Notes: generated from the sequence alone by a model not told the origin. Counted from the first letter of the stretch, positions 45,810 to 55,746 are shown. The stretch is 64,000 nucleotides of DNA from Streptomyces sp. NBC_01241 (GCF_041435435.1 NZ_CP108494.1:1763501-1827500); one strand, 5' to 3'. Translations and numbers: made by a program.

Positions 45810-47636
45810 ATGGCCGTTCGACTGGAGATGCACGTGGCCGGGCGCATCGAGGATTACGCACTCATCGGAGACATGCAGACCGCCGCCCTGGTCTGCCGGG
45901 ACGGCACAGTGGACTGGCTGTGCCTTCCCCGCTTCGATTCGCATGCCATTTTCGCGGGACTTCTGGGTACCGAGGAGCATGGTTTCTGGCGCCTGGGACC
46001 GGCGCGGGAGGACGGGGCGGAGCCGCCGTCCGCGGACCGCCGCCGCTACCGCGGGGACTCCCTCGTCCTGGAATCGGAGTGGGACACACCGCGCGGAACG
46101 GTCAGAGTGACCGATTTCATGCCCCCGCGTGACGGTGCCCCCCAGGTCATCCGCATCGTGGAGGGGATCAGCGGCCGGGTACCGATGCGCTCCGAGCTGC
46201 GGATGCGGTTCAGCTATGGGCGGGTGACGCCGTGGGTGCACAAGGTCGACGGCCGTACGGTCGCCGTCGCGGGCCCGGACTCCGTCTGGCTGGACACCCC
46301 CGCCGACACCTACGGCGAGAACCTGACGACGTACTCCGATTTCACGGTCGCGCCGGGTGACCGGGTCGCGTTCACGATCAGCTGGCAGCCCTCGCACCAC
46401 GAGCCGCCGGGCCTGCCGGACCCGGAGGGCTCGCTGGACGCGACCGCGGACTTCTGGCGTGAATGGGTCGAGCAGTGCACGTACCACGGGCCCTACCGCG
46501 AGGCCGTGGTCCGCTCGCTGATCACCCTCAAGGCCCTGACGTACGCGCCGACCGGCGGCATCGTCGCCGCGCCGACCACCTCCCTGCCCGAGGACATCGG
46601 CGGTTCCCGGAACTGGGACTACCGCTACACCTGGCTGCGCGACGCCGCGATCACCCTCTCCTCCCTGCTGCGCACCGGCTACCGCGAGGAGGCCCGCGCC
46701 TGGCGCGAATGGCTGCTGCGGGCGGTCGCCGGCGACCCGGAAAACCTGCAGATCATGTACGGCATCGCGGGCGAGCGCGAGCTGGGCGAGGCCGAGCTGG
46801 ACTGGCTGCCCGGTTACGAGAACTCCGGCCCGGTCCGGGTCGGCAACGGCGCGGCGGGCCAGCTCCAGCTGGATGTGTACGGCGAGGTCATCGAGGCACT
46901 GCACCTCGCCCATATGACGGGCCTGACCCGCAACGACTACGCGATGGGTCTCCAGCTCAAGCTGATCGAGTACCTGGAGAAGCACTGGGGCGAGCCGGAC
47001 GAGGGCATCTGGGAGGTGCGCGGCCCGCGCCGCCACTTCGTCCACTCGAAGGTGATGGCCTGGGTCGCCGTCGACCGCACCATCAAGCTGATCGAGTCCG
47101 GGGACGCGGAAGGGCCGCTGGAGCGGCTGCGTGAGCTGCGCGACGACATCCACCGCGATGTCTGCGACCGGGGCTACGACGCGGAACGCAACACCTTCAC
47201 CCAGTCCTACGGGTCGAAGGAGCTGGATGCCTCCCTCCTGCTGATCCCCCAGATGGGATTCCTCCCGCCGGACGACAAGCGCGTGATCGGCACGATCGAG
47301 GCGATCCAGCGCGAACTGTCCACGGAGGACGGCTTCGTGCTGCGCTACCCCACCAAGGGCGAGGACGCGGGCGTCGACGGCCTGGAGGGCGACGAGGGCG
47401 CGTTCCTGGCCTGCTCGTTCTGGCTGGCCGACGACCTGGCGATGATCGGCCGGGTCGACGAGGCGCGCCAGCTCTTCGAACGGCTGCTGGCCCTGCGCAA
47501 CGATCTGGGCCTGCTCGCGGAGGAGTGGGACCCCCGGCTGCAGCGCCAGGTGGGGAACTTCCCCCAGGCGTTCAGCCATGTGCCGCTGATCGACACGGCA
47601 CTGCGCCTGACGGCGAGCGGGGCGTACGTCGGCTGA
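45810..47636 (+). CDS. Glycoside hydrolase family 15 protein (glucoamylase/trehalase type)
   Basis: A cytosolic enzyme of about 608 residues. It has the N-terminal beta-sandwich (RIEDYALIGDMQTAALVCRD and GTVDWLCLPRFDSHAIFAGL) and the (alpha/alpha)6 barrel with SLPEDIGGSRNWDYRYTWLR, whose Glu or Asp residues belong to the catalytic region, and LAEEWDPRLQRQVGNFPQAF near the end with the second acid. Related mycobacterial proteins are trehalases, so trehalose hydrolysis is likely but not proven. No signal peptide. The start is uncertain among 45780, 45810 and 45828. Confidence 0.9.
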   Translation: MAVRLEMHVAGRIEDYALIGDMQTAALVCRDGTVDWLCLPRFDSHAIFAGLLGTEEHGFWRLGPAREDGAEPPSADRRRYRGDSLVLESEWDTPRGTVRVTDFMPPRDGAPQVIRIVEGISGRVPMRSELRMRFSYGRVTPWVHKVDGRTVAVAGPDSVWLDTPADTYGENLTTYSDFTVAPGDRVAFTISWQPSHHEPPGLPDPEGSLDATADFWREWVEQCTYHGPYREAVVRSLITLKALTYAPTGGIVAAPTTSLPEDIGGSRNWDYRYTWLRDAAITLSSLLRTGYREEARAWREWLLRAVAGDPENLQIMYGIAGERELGEAELDWLPGYENSGPVRVGNGAAGQLQLDVYGEVIEALHLAHMTGLTRNDYAMGLQLKLIEYLEKHWGEPDEGIWEVRGPRRHFVHSKVMAWVAVDRTIKLIESGDAEGPLERLRELRDDIHRDVCDRGYDAERNTFTQSYGSKELDASLLLIPQMGFLPPDDKRVIGTIEAIQRELSTEDGFVLRYPTKGEDAGVDGLEGDEGAFLACSFWLADDLAMIGRVDEARQLFERLLALRNDLGLLAEEWDPRLQRQVGNFPQAFSHVPLIDTALRLTASGAYVG

Positions 47637-47700
47637 CCGCCGGGTGGGATCCAGGGCTCCGGCAGCCGGCGGCCGGCCCGCCTCGGTGCGCCCTTCACGG

Positions 47701-47736
47701 CCCTGTCGATTGTGGCATACGCCACAATCGACAGGG
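47701..47736. terminator. 16-bp hairpin/palindrome after GH15 gene
   Basis: A perfect 16-bp stem (47701-47716 with 47721-47736) around ATAC, 64 bp beyond the GH15 stop. Its centre, GTGGCATACGCCAC, is nearly the palindrome found at 17366-17379, so it might serve as an operator for the following regulator gene as well as a terminator. Confidence 0.65.
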
Positions 47737-47851
47737 GGTCGTGCAATTCGTCTGCCCGCGGGACGAGTTGTCGGGAAGGAAGGCCTCACGGTCCGGTCCG
47801 TGACCACCCGGTGATGTCTCCGGAGCGCGAGCACGGGTAGCGTCCGACCCC

Positions 47852-49477
47852 ATGGACAATCAGGGCGGAATCACCGTGCAGCGGGCCCTTGAGCTGCCGG
47901 GACTGCGCAGCGGGCTGCCGGAGGTGGTGGCCGGCACGGACCGGCTGAACCGTACGGTGCGCTGGGTGCACGCGGGCGAGGTCCCGAACATCGCTTCGCT
48001 GCTCAAGGGCGGCGAGTTGCTGCTCACCACCGGCCTGGGGCTCGGCACCCGCCCCGCCGAGCAGCGCGCCTTCGTCCGCAGGCTCGCCGACCGCGGGATC
48101 GCCGCTCTCGTGGTGGAGCTCGGACCGCGGTTCGGCAGGCTGCCCGCGTCGATCGTGGACGCCGCCCGCGCGGCGGGTCTGCCGCTGGTGCAGCTGCACC
48201 GGGAGGTGCCGTTCGTGACGGTGACCGAGGAGATCCACACCGAGATCGTCAACGGTCACTACGCGCTGCTGCGACAGGCCGAGGACGTGCACCGGCGGTG
48301 CACGGAGGCGCTGCTCGGCGGCGGTGGTGTGCCCCAGGTGCTGGGCATCCTGGCGGACTTCGCGGCCAATCCGGTCTTCCTGGAGACGGCGGACGGCCAG
48401 TTGCTGTACGCGGCGGGACCCACGTCCGGCCCGGTCGGCGCCGATCCCCTCCAGGTGTGGGACGGGATGCGCGGCGGCCGGGCGGCCCGTGAGTCGCCGC
48501 CCGCCGGTTCGGTGCTGGTGGATGTTCCGGGTGGCGGTCCGGGGACGGGTTCGGTACGGGCCAGGCTGGTGCTGCTGTCCGTGTCCGGGCCGCTGGTGCC
48601 GGTGCACCGGATGGCGGCGGAGCGGGCGGCCGGGATTCTCGCCGTCGTGCTGATGCAGGCCCGCCAGGAGGAGGAGCTCGCGGCGCGTGGCCGGGGCGAC
48701 TTCCTGACGGATCTCGCGGAGGGCCGGATCACGCCGGAGGACGCGCCGGCGCAGGCCCGCGTGCTGGGCTTCAAGCCGGGTGAGATGCCGTTGCTGCCGG
48801 TGGTGATGCGGCTGGCTCCCGAGCTGTCCGTATCGGGGAACTGGGCGCTGCTGGCGCGCGCTGTGCTGGAGGAGCTCTCGTCGGTGGGTGTGCCGGTGCT
48901 GCTCGGCGTGCGGCCCGTGGAGGGGCGGGTTCCGGTGCTGCTGGGGCTGCGGTCGGAGACGGAGCGCACGGCGGTCGCGGACCGGGTCGCGGCGGCGCTG
49001 CGCGCCGGGGTGGAGCGGGCCGGTCTCGAGCGCGCCGGATCGCATCCGCCGGTTGTGGTGGTGGGCGTGGCGGGTGGCTGGGCGGCGGCCGGAGCGGGGC
49101 TGCGGCACGCGGCGGAGACGGCGACGGCCGCGCACGGTCTCAGCGACCGGCCCTGGTACGACGCCCGGCGCCTGGACATCGATCTGCTGCTGTGGCGGCT
49201 GCGGGACCATCCGGATCTGGCGGCGTTCGTGGACCGCGCGATCGGTCCGCTGCGCGATCACGACCGCACCTCGCGCCCGCCGCTGCTGCCGACGCTGGAG
49301 ACCTATCTCGCCCACGCGGGCCGCAAGGCGGAGACGGCACGCGAACTGCACCTGAACCGCCAGACGCTGTACAACCGGCTGGCCCGCATAGGCGAGCTCC
49401 TCGGCACCGATCTGGACGACCCCCAGGCCGTCCTGGCCCTGAGCCTGGCCCTGCGCGCCCGCCGCCACACGTCGTAG
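47852..49477 (+). CDS. PucR-family transcriptional regulator
   Basis: A 541-residue regulator. An N-terminal PucR ligand domain (VQRALELPGLRSGLPEVVAG, WVHAGEVPNIASLLKGGELL) is followed by a GGDEF-like/CdaR middle and a C-terminal PucR HTH: LLPTLETYLAHAGRKAETAR, ELHLNRQTLYNRLARIGELL. PucR proteins control purine, amino-acid or nitrogen catabolism. The target genes are not evident; no catabolic operon is adjacent. Confidence 0.92.
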   Translation: MDNQGGITVQRALELPGLRSGLPEVVAGTDRLNRTVRWVHAGEVPNIASLLKGGELLLTTGLGLGTRPAEQRAFVRRLADRGIAALVVELGPRFGRLPASIVDAARAAGLPLVQLHREVPFVTVTEEIHTEIVNGHYALLRQAEDVHRRCTEALLGGGGVPQVLGILADFAANPVFLETADGQLLYAAGPTSGPVGADPLQVWDGMRGGRAARESPPAGSVLVDVPGGGPGTGSVRARLVLLSVSGPLVPVHRMAAERAAGILAVVLMQARQEEELAARGRGDFLTDLAEGRITPEDAPAQARVLGFKPGEMPLLPVVMRLAPELSVSGNWALLARAVLEELSSVGVPVLLGVRPVEGRVPVLLGLRSETERTAVADRVAAALRAGVERAGLERAGSHPPVVVVGVAGGWAAAGAGLRHAAETATAAHGLSDRPWYDARRLDIDLLLWRLRDHPDLAAFVDRAIGPLRDHDRTSRPPLLPTLETYLAHAGRKAETARELHLNRQTLYNRLARIGELLGTDLDDPQAVLALSLALRARRHTS

Positions 49478-49494
49478 CGGCGCAGCGGCCCCCA

Positions 49495-49555
49495 GGAGGG
49501 TGCTGAAGATCTCGGCCGGGCTCGCGACGCCCCGCCGAGATCTTCAGCACCCTCC
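49495..49555. terminator. Bidirectional terminator, PucR and glycosyltransferase genes
   Basis: A perfect 22-bp stem (49495-49516 with 49534-49555) and a 17-nt loop between convergent genes. Confidence 0.92.
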
Positions 49556-49566
49556 CAGCAGCCCGT

Positions 49567-50664
49567 TCACCGCGTCCGGGCTGCCGCCAGCGGCTGCGTC
49601 AACTCGTCGTAGACACTGAGCACTTGAGCGATCGTGTCGTCCTCCGTCGGCCAACTCGCGGCCTGCGCACGGCCCGCGGTCACCAGCTCCGCACGCCGCT
49701 CCGGGTCGCCGAGCAGCCTGGCCACCGCCCGCCCGAGCGCCTCGGCGTTCCCGTACGGTACGAGCTCCGCCGCGTCCCCCACGAGGTCGGGCACCCCTCC
49801 GACCGCGGTGGCAACCAGCGGAACGCCGAACCGCAGCGCCTCCTGGGCCAGCACCGAGCGCGCCTCCCACCGGCTGGACAGCACGGCCAGATCGGCGACG
49901 GCGAGGAGTTCCGCGAGGTCGTCGCGGCTGCCGACGATCCGTACGGGCAGGTCCTCGTTCCGGATCCGGCGCTGCAGAGCGGCCCGCTCGTGCCCCTCCC
50001 CCACGATGATCAGCAGCGGTACGGGGTCGATTTCGCGCCATATCCGTGCGGCGTCGAGCAGCAGGTCGTACCCGTGGTGCGGTACGAGACTCCCGTACGA
50101 CATGATCAACGGCCGTTCCACCGCTCCGAGTTCGGCCCGAATCTTGTCTGCGTGGACGAGGGCGGCGGGGGACGATACCGGGGCGGAGACCGGCGAGAGC
50201 CGGGCATCGCGCGCGCCTCGGAGCCGCGCCCGGTCGACCAGGTCCGATGTCGTACCGAGCACAACCGCCGCCGTACGGGCGGCCCTTCGCTCCATCAAGT
50301 GGAGCAGTTGGCCGCGGGCGCCTTCGGCGTGCGCGCGGGCGTGCCAGGTGACGACCAGCGGGACACGCCTGCCGCGGAGCGCGAGAGCGGCGCGCACGGC
50401 GGCGTGCAGACCATGCGCGTGGACCACGTCCGCCGTCAGGCAGGCGGTACGCAGCGCGGCGACGGCCGCGGGATCGCTGCGCCGCGGTACGGGGGTGAAC
50501 CGGACGCCCGTACCGGAGAAGTCGTAGGCGTGGTCCAGTTCGGCCGGGGCGCAGACGGTGACGTGCACGCCTCTCGCCACCAGTCCCGCGGCCAGCGAGC
50601 CGACGTGGGCGCTGCTGCCCGCGCTGCCGCCGCCCAGGACTTGGACCGTACGCAGCTGTGACAC
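49567..50664 (-). CDS. Glycosyltransferase family 4
   Basis: A 365-residue GT-B enzyme. QVLGGGSAGSSAHVGSLAAG forms the N-terminal Gly-rich loop, and the donor side has MSYGSLVPHHGYDLLLDAAR, LLIIVGEGHERAALQ and SSRWEARSVLAQEALRFGVP. GTG 50664 has GGGAG nine bases upstream. The next gene on the same strand begins 185 bp away and is MraY-like, so both may work on one polyprenyl-linked glycan (inference). Confidence 0.88.
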   Translation of the reverse strand: MSQLRTVQVLGGGSAGSSAHVGSLAAGLVARGVHVTVCAPAELDHAYDFSGTGVRFTPVPRRSDPAAVAALRTACLTADVVHAHGLHAAVRAALALRGRRVPLVVTWHARAHAEGARGQLLHLMERRAARTAAVVLGTTSDLVDRARLRGARDARLSPVSAPVSSPAALVHADKIRAELGAVERPLIMSYGSLVPHHGYDLLLDAARIWREIDPVPLLIIVGEGHERAALQRRIRNEDLPVRIVGSRDDLAELLAVADLAVLSSRWEARSVLAQEALRFGVPLVATAVGGVPDLVGDAAELVPYGNAEALGRAVARLLGDPERRAELVTAGRAQAASWPTEDDTIAQVLSVYDELTQPLAAARTR

Positions 50665-50849
50665 GTTGAATGGCTCCCGGGGGTCCCTGTGCGGGTGATG
50701 GCACCGCCAAGGATGCCAGCCCGTACGCACGTTCCGGCACAGTCGAGCCACTGTCGCGGTGCGGACAACAGCAACCGGCCATGGCCTACCACTCGCACGG
50801 ATGATGAAGCGGCGCGATGTTGTCGTGACCGTGCGTCAGGGGCTCCCCG

Positions 50850-51614
50850 TCAGCGGTCCGCCGTCAACTGGACGAGCCGGCTGACCCGGTCCCCGTACAC
50901 CGTCGCCGCGACGAGCCCCGCCGCATGGGCGACGAGCCCGGCCCGGCCACGGCCCGCGACGATGGCGACCCCGACCGCGGCGCCCAGGGCGTGGGCCCCG
51001 GTGTCCCCGATCATGGTGCGCTCACCCAGGTCGTCGGCGACGAGGGCCGCCACAGCCCCCATCGGCGCGGCGGCGAGCGGGCCGCCCAACAGCCCCGGGG
51101 CCCCGAGGGCGAGCACGGTGGCGGCGGCCGCTGCGGGCCGTACGTCCGTCAGATTGACGAGGTGCGCGGTCGCGGCGATCACGACGCCGGCGAGGATCCG
51201 GTCGACGGGCCGGTCCTTGAGCAGCGCACCGGCGGCGAGCCCGGCGGCCCCGATCCCGAACAGCTTCACCGCGCCGCTGGTCACCTCACCGTCCCGCAGG
51301 GCCCCCAGGTGGGCGCGGAACCCGCGGCGCGGATCGTCCGCACCGACGAGGTCGTCGTACGCCCCGCAGCCGCCTGCCGCGAGTACGGCGAGCGCGGCGG
51401 CGTACTTGGTGCGGACCGGGAGGGGCAGGACGGCGGTTCCGGCTGCGGCGCCGAGGGCGACGGCCGGTCCCGCGTACAGATCGACGGTGCGGCCCGCGTG
51501 GTTGGTGCGCTGCCAGCCCCTGCGCGGCCGGGCCCGCAACGCCCGGTACACACCCCCCGCGACGGCGGCTGCGACGGCACCGGACACGGCGGCCCTGCTG
51601 AATGCTGCTCCCAT
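50850..51614 (-). CDS. MraY/WecA-like membrane protein
   Basis: A 254-residue membrane protein with many short hydrophobic helices. It keeps the MraY/WecA framework: CGAYDDLVGADDPRRGFRAH (D-D motif), VNLTDVRPAAAAATV (the N-x-x-D-G-x-D-G site, here without the second Asp) and GERTMIGDTGAHALGAAVG (G-D-x-G-S-x-x-L-G site). It would transfer a sugar phosphate to a polyprenyl carrier if active. It is shorter than MraY (about 350). The ATG at 51614 lacks a clear ribosome site; a GTG six codons upstream is possible. Confidence 0.7.
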   Translation of the reverse strand: MGAAFSRAAVSGAVAAAVAGGVYRALRARPRRGWQRTNHAGRTVDLYAGPAVALGAAAGTAVLPLPVRTKYAAALAVLAAGGCGAYDDLVGADDPRRGFRAHLGALRDGEVTSGAVKLFGIGAAGLAAGALLKDRPVDRILAGVVIAATAHLVNLTDVRPAAAAATVLALGAPGLLGGPLAAAPMGAVAALVADDLGERTMIGDTGAHALGAAVGVAIVAGRGRAGLVAHAAGLVAATVYGDRVSRLVQLTADR

Positions 51615-51807
51615 ACGGGCCAGGCTACGCACCGGCCCGCAGGCACCGTTCAACGGCCGCCCCCGTACGGAGACCACCGGGCGGACCCCGGCAACTCGGC
51701 ACGGAAGCGCGCCGGGTGGGCTCAGCGCACCAGCCCACCCGGCGACCGGACGCGCACGCGCGCCGACCGGCCGCGCAGCCCGCTCGCCACCGTGCGGGCC
51801 GCCCCCG

Positions 51808-53553
51808 CTACCCGTCCGCCCGCGCCGCGGCCAGCAGTTCCTCCGCATGGGCCCGTGCGGTCTGCGAGTCCTCCTGGCCCGCGAGCATCCGGGACAGCTC
51901 CCGTACCCGGTCCTCGCCCTCCAGGACCGTGACCCCGCTGCTGGTCACCGACCCGTCGACCGTCTTCTCGACCAGCAGCTGCCGGTCGGCGAAGGCCGCC
52001 ACCTGCGGCAGATGCGTCACGACGACGACCTGCGCGGACCTGGCGAGCTTCGCGAGCCGCCGCCCGACCTCGACGGCGGCCTTGCCGCCGACCCCCGCGT
52101 CGACCTCGTCGAAGAGATACGTGGGTACGGGATCGGAGCCGGCGAAGACCACCTCGACGGCGAGCATCACCCGGGACAGCTCACCGCCCGACGCGCCCTT
52201 GGCGATCGGCCGCGGCTGGGCACCGGGGTGCGGGGCCAGCAGCAGCTCGACCTCGTCGGCGCCGGACGGCCCGTAAGCCACGCTCCGCCCGTCGATCTCG
52301 ATGCCGGACGCCTCGTCGGCCGCCTCGGTCTGCCGGATGTCGAAGGAGACCCGGGCGTGCGGCATGGCCAGGGAGGCCAGTTCCGCGGTCACCGCCTCGG
52401 CGAAGCGCTCCGCAGCCCCCGTACGCGCATCGGTCAACGCCTGTCCGAGGCCGGAGAGTTCGGTACGCAGCGCGTCCCGCTCCGCCGTCAGCTCGCCGAT
52501 GCGGTCGTCGTCACCCTCCAGTTCGGTGAGCCGGGCGGCCCCTTCCTCGGCCCAGGCGAGCACGGCGGTGATGTCCTCGCCGTACTTGCGGGTGAGGCCG
52601 GTGAGTGCGGCGCGCCGCTCCTCCACCGCGGCGAGCCGCAGCGGATCGGCGTCCAGCTGGTCGGCGTATCCGGCCAGTTCGCCCGCCACGTCGGCGAGCA
52701 GGATCGAGATCTCGCCGATCCGGTCGGCGAGCGCGGCCAGCGCCGCATCGTGGGCGCGTACGGCGTCCAGGGACCGTCCGGCGGCCGCGACCACGGTCGT
52801 CGCGTCGATGCCCTCCGGGTCCTCCGGGTTGCCCGCGAGCGCGGTGTGCGCGAGGGACGCCGCGGAGGCGAGCGCTTCGGCGTGGCCGAGCCGCTCGGCC
52901 TCGGCTGCCAGGTCGCCGTCCTCGCCCGCCCGTGGTTCGACCGCGGCGATCTCGCCCAGCCCGAAGCGCAGCAGATCCGCTTCCTGGGCGCGTTCGCGGG
53001 CGCGCGTCGTCAGCTCGTCGAGCTCCGTGACGACGGCCCGCAGCCTGCGGTACGCCGCCGCGTACTCGGCGTGCGGCACGGCGACACCGTCGCCCGCGTA
53101 CCGGTCGAGCGCCTGCCGCTGCCGCGCGGGCTTGAGCAGCCCCTGCTGGTCGGTCTGGCCGTGCACGGCGACGAGTTCGTCGGCGAGCTCGGCGAGCACC
53201 CCCACCGGCACGGATCTGCCGCCGAGATGCGCCCGGGAGCGCCCCTCCGCGGAAACGGTCCGGCTGATCAGCAGCGCGCCGTCGTCGAACTCGGCCCCGG
53301 CCTCCTCGGCCCGCCGGGCCACGGCGTCGCCGTCGGACACCGTGATCCGCCCCTCGACGACCGCGGCCTTGGCCCCGATCCGCACCAGGGCGGGATCGGC
53401 ACGCCCGCCGAGCAGCAGCCCCAGGCTGGTGACGACCATGGTCTTGCCCGCGCCGGTCTCACCCGTCACCGCGGTGAAACCGGGCGACAGCTCGACCACC
53501 GCGTCGTCGATGACTCCGAGCGACCGTATCCGCATCTCCTCCAACACGGACAT
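51808..53553 (-). CDS. recN: DNA repair protein RecN
   Basis: A 581-residue SMC-like ATPase. It has the N-terminal MRIRSLGVIDDAVVELSPGF, Walker A TGETGAGKTMVVTSLG, a long coiled-coil middle (about 150-370), the ABC signature GASGGELSRVMLAVEV and Walker B TYLFDEVDAGVGGKAAVEVG. It acts in double-strand-break repair. ATG 53553 is used; the inner ATG six codons later has GGAGGAG immediately against it. Confidence 0.95.
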   Translation of the reverse strand: MSVLEEMRIRSLGVIDDAVVELSPGFTAVTGETGAGKTMVVTSLGLLLGGRADPALVRIGAKAAVVEGRITVSDGDAVARRAEEAGAEFDDGALLISRTVSAEGRSRAHLGGRSVPVGVLAELADELVAVHGQTDQQGLLKPARQRQALDRYAGDGVAVPHAEYAAAYRRLRAVVTELDELTTRARERAQEADLLRFGLGEIAAVEPRAGEDGDLAAEAERLGHAEALASAASLAHTALAGNPEDPEGIDATTVVAAAGRSLDAVRAHDAALAALADRIGEISILLADVAGELAGYADQLDADPLRLAAVEERRAALTGLTRKYGEDITAVLAWAEEGAARLTELEGDDDRIGELTAERDALRTELSGLGQALTDARTGAAERFAEAVTAELASLAMPHARVSFDIRQTEAADEASGIEIDGRSVAYGPSGADEVELLLAPHPGAQPRPIAKGASGGELSRVMLAVEVVFAGSDPVPTYLFDEVDAGVGGKAAVEVGRRLAKLARSAQVVVVTHLPQVAAFADRQLLVEKTVDGSVTSSGVTVLEGEDRVRELSRMLAGQEDSQTARAHAEELLAAARADG

Positions 53554-53661
53554 GACCTTACGAGGTCCGGGCCCCGATGTGCGACGGACCCCGCCCTCCA
53601 GGGGGCACTCTCCCGTGTGCACCTTCGGAATGTGCGCCGCCGCCGGAAAGATGCCCACCGG

Positions 53662-54567
53662 TCAGTGCGGCGCTCCCCGCCACCCCGAGACGGGCAGTGC
53701 GAACTTCGCGACCAGCCGGTCCGTGAACGAGGCGTGGTGCAGCCTTGCCAGCCGTACGGGCACCGCACCGCGCCGCACCTCGACCCGCGCGCCCGCGGGC
53801 AGCTCCACGGTCCTGCGGCCGTCGCACCACAGCACCCCGTGCGGGGTGTGCTGCTGGACCTCGACGGCGAGCACCGAGGCCGGCGAGGTCACCAGTGGCT
53901 TGGCGAACAGCGCGTGGGCGCTGATCGGCACCATCAGCAGCGCCTCGACCTCGGGCCAGACGACGGGACCGCCCGCGGAGAAGGCGTAGGCGGTCGATCC
54001 GGTCGGGGTCGCGCAGACGATCCCGTCGCAGCCGAACCCCGTCACCGGGCGGCCGTCGATCTCCAGGACGACCTCCAGCATCCGCTCGGGCGACACCTTC
54101 TGCACGGCCGCCTCGTTGAGCGCCCAGTCGGTGTGGACGATGTCGCCGTTGCTGCGCACGACGACGTCGAGCGTCATGCGTTCCTCGACCTGGTACGCCC
54201 GGGTGACGACCCGGTCGACGACCTTGTCCAGGTCGTCGCGCTCGGCCTCGGCGAGGAAGCCGACCCGGCCCAGGTTGACGCCGAGCATCGGCACCCCGGA
54301 GGCCCGGGAGAGCTCGGCACCGCGCAGCAGCGTCCCGTCCCCGCCGAGCACGACCAGCAGCTCGCAGCCGTCCACGGCCGCCGGTGTGGTGTCCGTGGCC
54401 GTCTCGACGGCCGGCGGCAGTGGCAGATCGGCCGCCTCGGTGGCCAGCACGCGGACGCCGAGGCCGCTGCGGAGCAGTCCCTGCACGACCAGCTCGGCGC
54501 TGCGGATCGCGGCCGGGCGGCCGGTGTGTGCCAAAAGGAAGACAGTTCGTGCCGCATTCGTCGTCAA
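53662..54567 (-). CDS. ppnK: NAD kinase
   Basis: A 301-residue enzyme making NADP. The family motif LLVVLGGDGTLLRGAELSRA and VNLGRVGFLAE, then CDGIVCATPTGSTAYAFSAG, are present. The start is TTG 54567, which overlaps the tlyA stop by 4 nt (TTGA) and has GGAGGGG five bases upstream; the longer frame is not protein-like. Co-occurrence with recN and tlyA is typical of actinobacteria. Confidence 0.95.
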   Translation of the reverse strand: MTTNAARTVFLLAHTGRPAAIRSAELVVQGLLRSGLGVRVLATEAADLPLPPAVETATDTTPAAVDGCELLVVLGGDGTLLRGAELSRASGVPMLGVNLGRVGFLAEAERDDLDKVVDRVVTRAYQVEERMTLDVVVRSNGDIVHTDWALNEAAVQKVSPERMLEVVLEIDGRPVTGFGCDGIVCATPTGSTAYAFSAGGPVVWPEVEALLMVPISAHALFAKPLVTSPASVLAVEVQQHTPHGVLWCDGRRTVELPAGARVEVRRGAVPVRLARLHHASFTDRLVAKFALPVSGWRGAPH

Positions 54568-55379
54568 CGAGGCCCCTCCGCCACTGCACGGTCGACATCC
54601 GCGGGATCCAGCTCTGGTGCGCCGGCCCGCAGCCAGAGAAAGTACTCGACATTTCCCGCGGGCCCCGGCAGCGGGCTCGCCGTCACCCCCCGTACTCCGA
54701 GGCCAAGCGCCCACGCCCGGCGCGCCACCTCCCGTACCGCTTCTGCCCGCAACTCGGGGCTGCGCACCACTCCGCCGCTGCCGAGCCGCTCCTTGCCGAC
54801 CTCGAACTGCGGCTTGACCATGAGGACCAGGTCCGCGTCGGGGGCGGTGCAGCGCGCCAGGGCAGGCAGGACAAGGCCCAGCGGGATGAACGACAGATCG
54901 CCGACCACCAGGTCCACCGGCTCCCCGTCGATCGCTTCGAGCGTCAACTCCCGTACGTTGGTGCGATCCTTCACGGTGACGCGCGCATCGGACTGGAGCG
55001 ACCAGGCGAGCTGCCCGTAACCGACGTCGACGGCGACGACATGACCGGCGCCGGCCCGCAGCAGTACGTCGGTGAAGCCGCCGGTCGACGCCCCGGCGTC
55101 CAGCGCCCGCCGCCCCTCGATCCTCAGCCCGAGGGGCACGAAGGCGGCGAGGGCGCCGGCGAGCTTGTGCCCGCCGCGCGAGACGTACTCGGGATCGCTG
55201 TCGTCCTTGAGCACGACGACGGCGGCGCTGGTCTCGACCTGGGTGGCGGGTTTGGTCGCGGTGTTGCCGCCGACGGTCACCCGCCCTGCGGCGATCAGCT
55301 GGCTCGCATGCTCGCGTGAGCGGGCGAGATTACGTCGTACCAGCTCGGCGTCGAGGCGGTGTCGTGCCACTCCTGCCAC
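54564..55379 (-). CDS. tlyA: TlyA-family rRNA 2'-O-methyltransferase
   Basis: A 271-residue methyltransferase acting on 16S and 23S rRNA cytidines; in mycobacteria its loss gives capreomycin resistance. An N-terminal S4 domain (RLDAELVRRNLARSREHASQ) precedes the Rossmann fold with VSRGGHKLAGAL, LDAGASTGGFTDVLLRAG (SAM loop) and LVVGDLSFIPLGLVLPA and VKPQFEVG. GTG 55379 is the first start. Confidence 0.95.
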   Translation of the reverse strand: MAGVARHRLDAELVRRNLARSREHASQLIAAGRVTVGGNTATKPATQVETSAAVVVLKDDSDPEYVSRGGHKLAGALAAFVPLGLRIEGRRALDAGASTGGFTDVLLRAGAGHVVAVDVGYGQLAWSLQSDARVTVKDRTNVRELTLEAIDGEPVDLVVGDLSFIPLGLVLPALARCTAPDADLVLMVKPQFEVGKERLGSGGVVRSPELRAEAVREVARRAWALGLGVRGVTASPLPGPAGNVEYFLWLRAGAPELDPADVDRAVAEGPR

Positions 55380-55386
55380 GTTCGGT

Positions 55387-55746
55387 TCAGCTCCTGTTGT
55401 CGTACGAGGGCATCGGTGCGGGTACCGGTGCGGGTGCGGGCCTGGCGTCCAGCGCGGTCAGCGCGTCGCGCAGCCCACGATGTACATCCTCGTACACCTC
55501 GATGTGTCCGTCGGCCGGTAGGTGGTCCGCATCGGCGAGACGCTCCAGCCGCGCGTCGACCTCGGCGTTGCCGGTGGGGGTGCGTCCGATACCGAGGGGC
55601 GCGGATGCGGCGGGTTCGGGAGAGGGCGCGGCGGCATGGGGCGGGGCCGCGTCCGCGCCGTCGGGGGTTCTCGCTGACGGGTCCTCCGTCCCCTCCGCGG
55701 GGGCCGCTCCGGGCGCTGTTCCGGGCACCGGCATCGAGTCGCTCAT
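55387..55746 (-). CDS. Small conserved unknown protein
   Basis: A 119-residue protein from ATG 55746. The first 60 residues are Ala/Pro/Gly-rich and disordered; the rest (GNAEVDARLERLADADHLPA, IEVYEDVHRGLRDALTALDA) is a short helical pair. Function unknown. It is 7 bp upstream of tlyA on the same strand and divergent from the SCP2-like gene. Confidence 0.75.
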   Translation of the reverse strand: MSDSMPVPGTAPGAAPAEGTEDPSARTPDGADAAPPHAAAPSPEPAASAPLGIGRTPTGNAEVDARLERLADADHLPADGHIEVYEDVHRGLRDALTALDARPAPAPVPAPMPSYDNRS

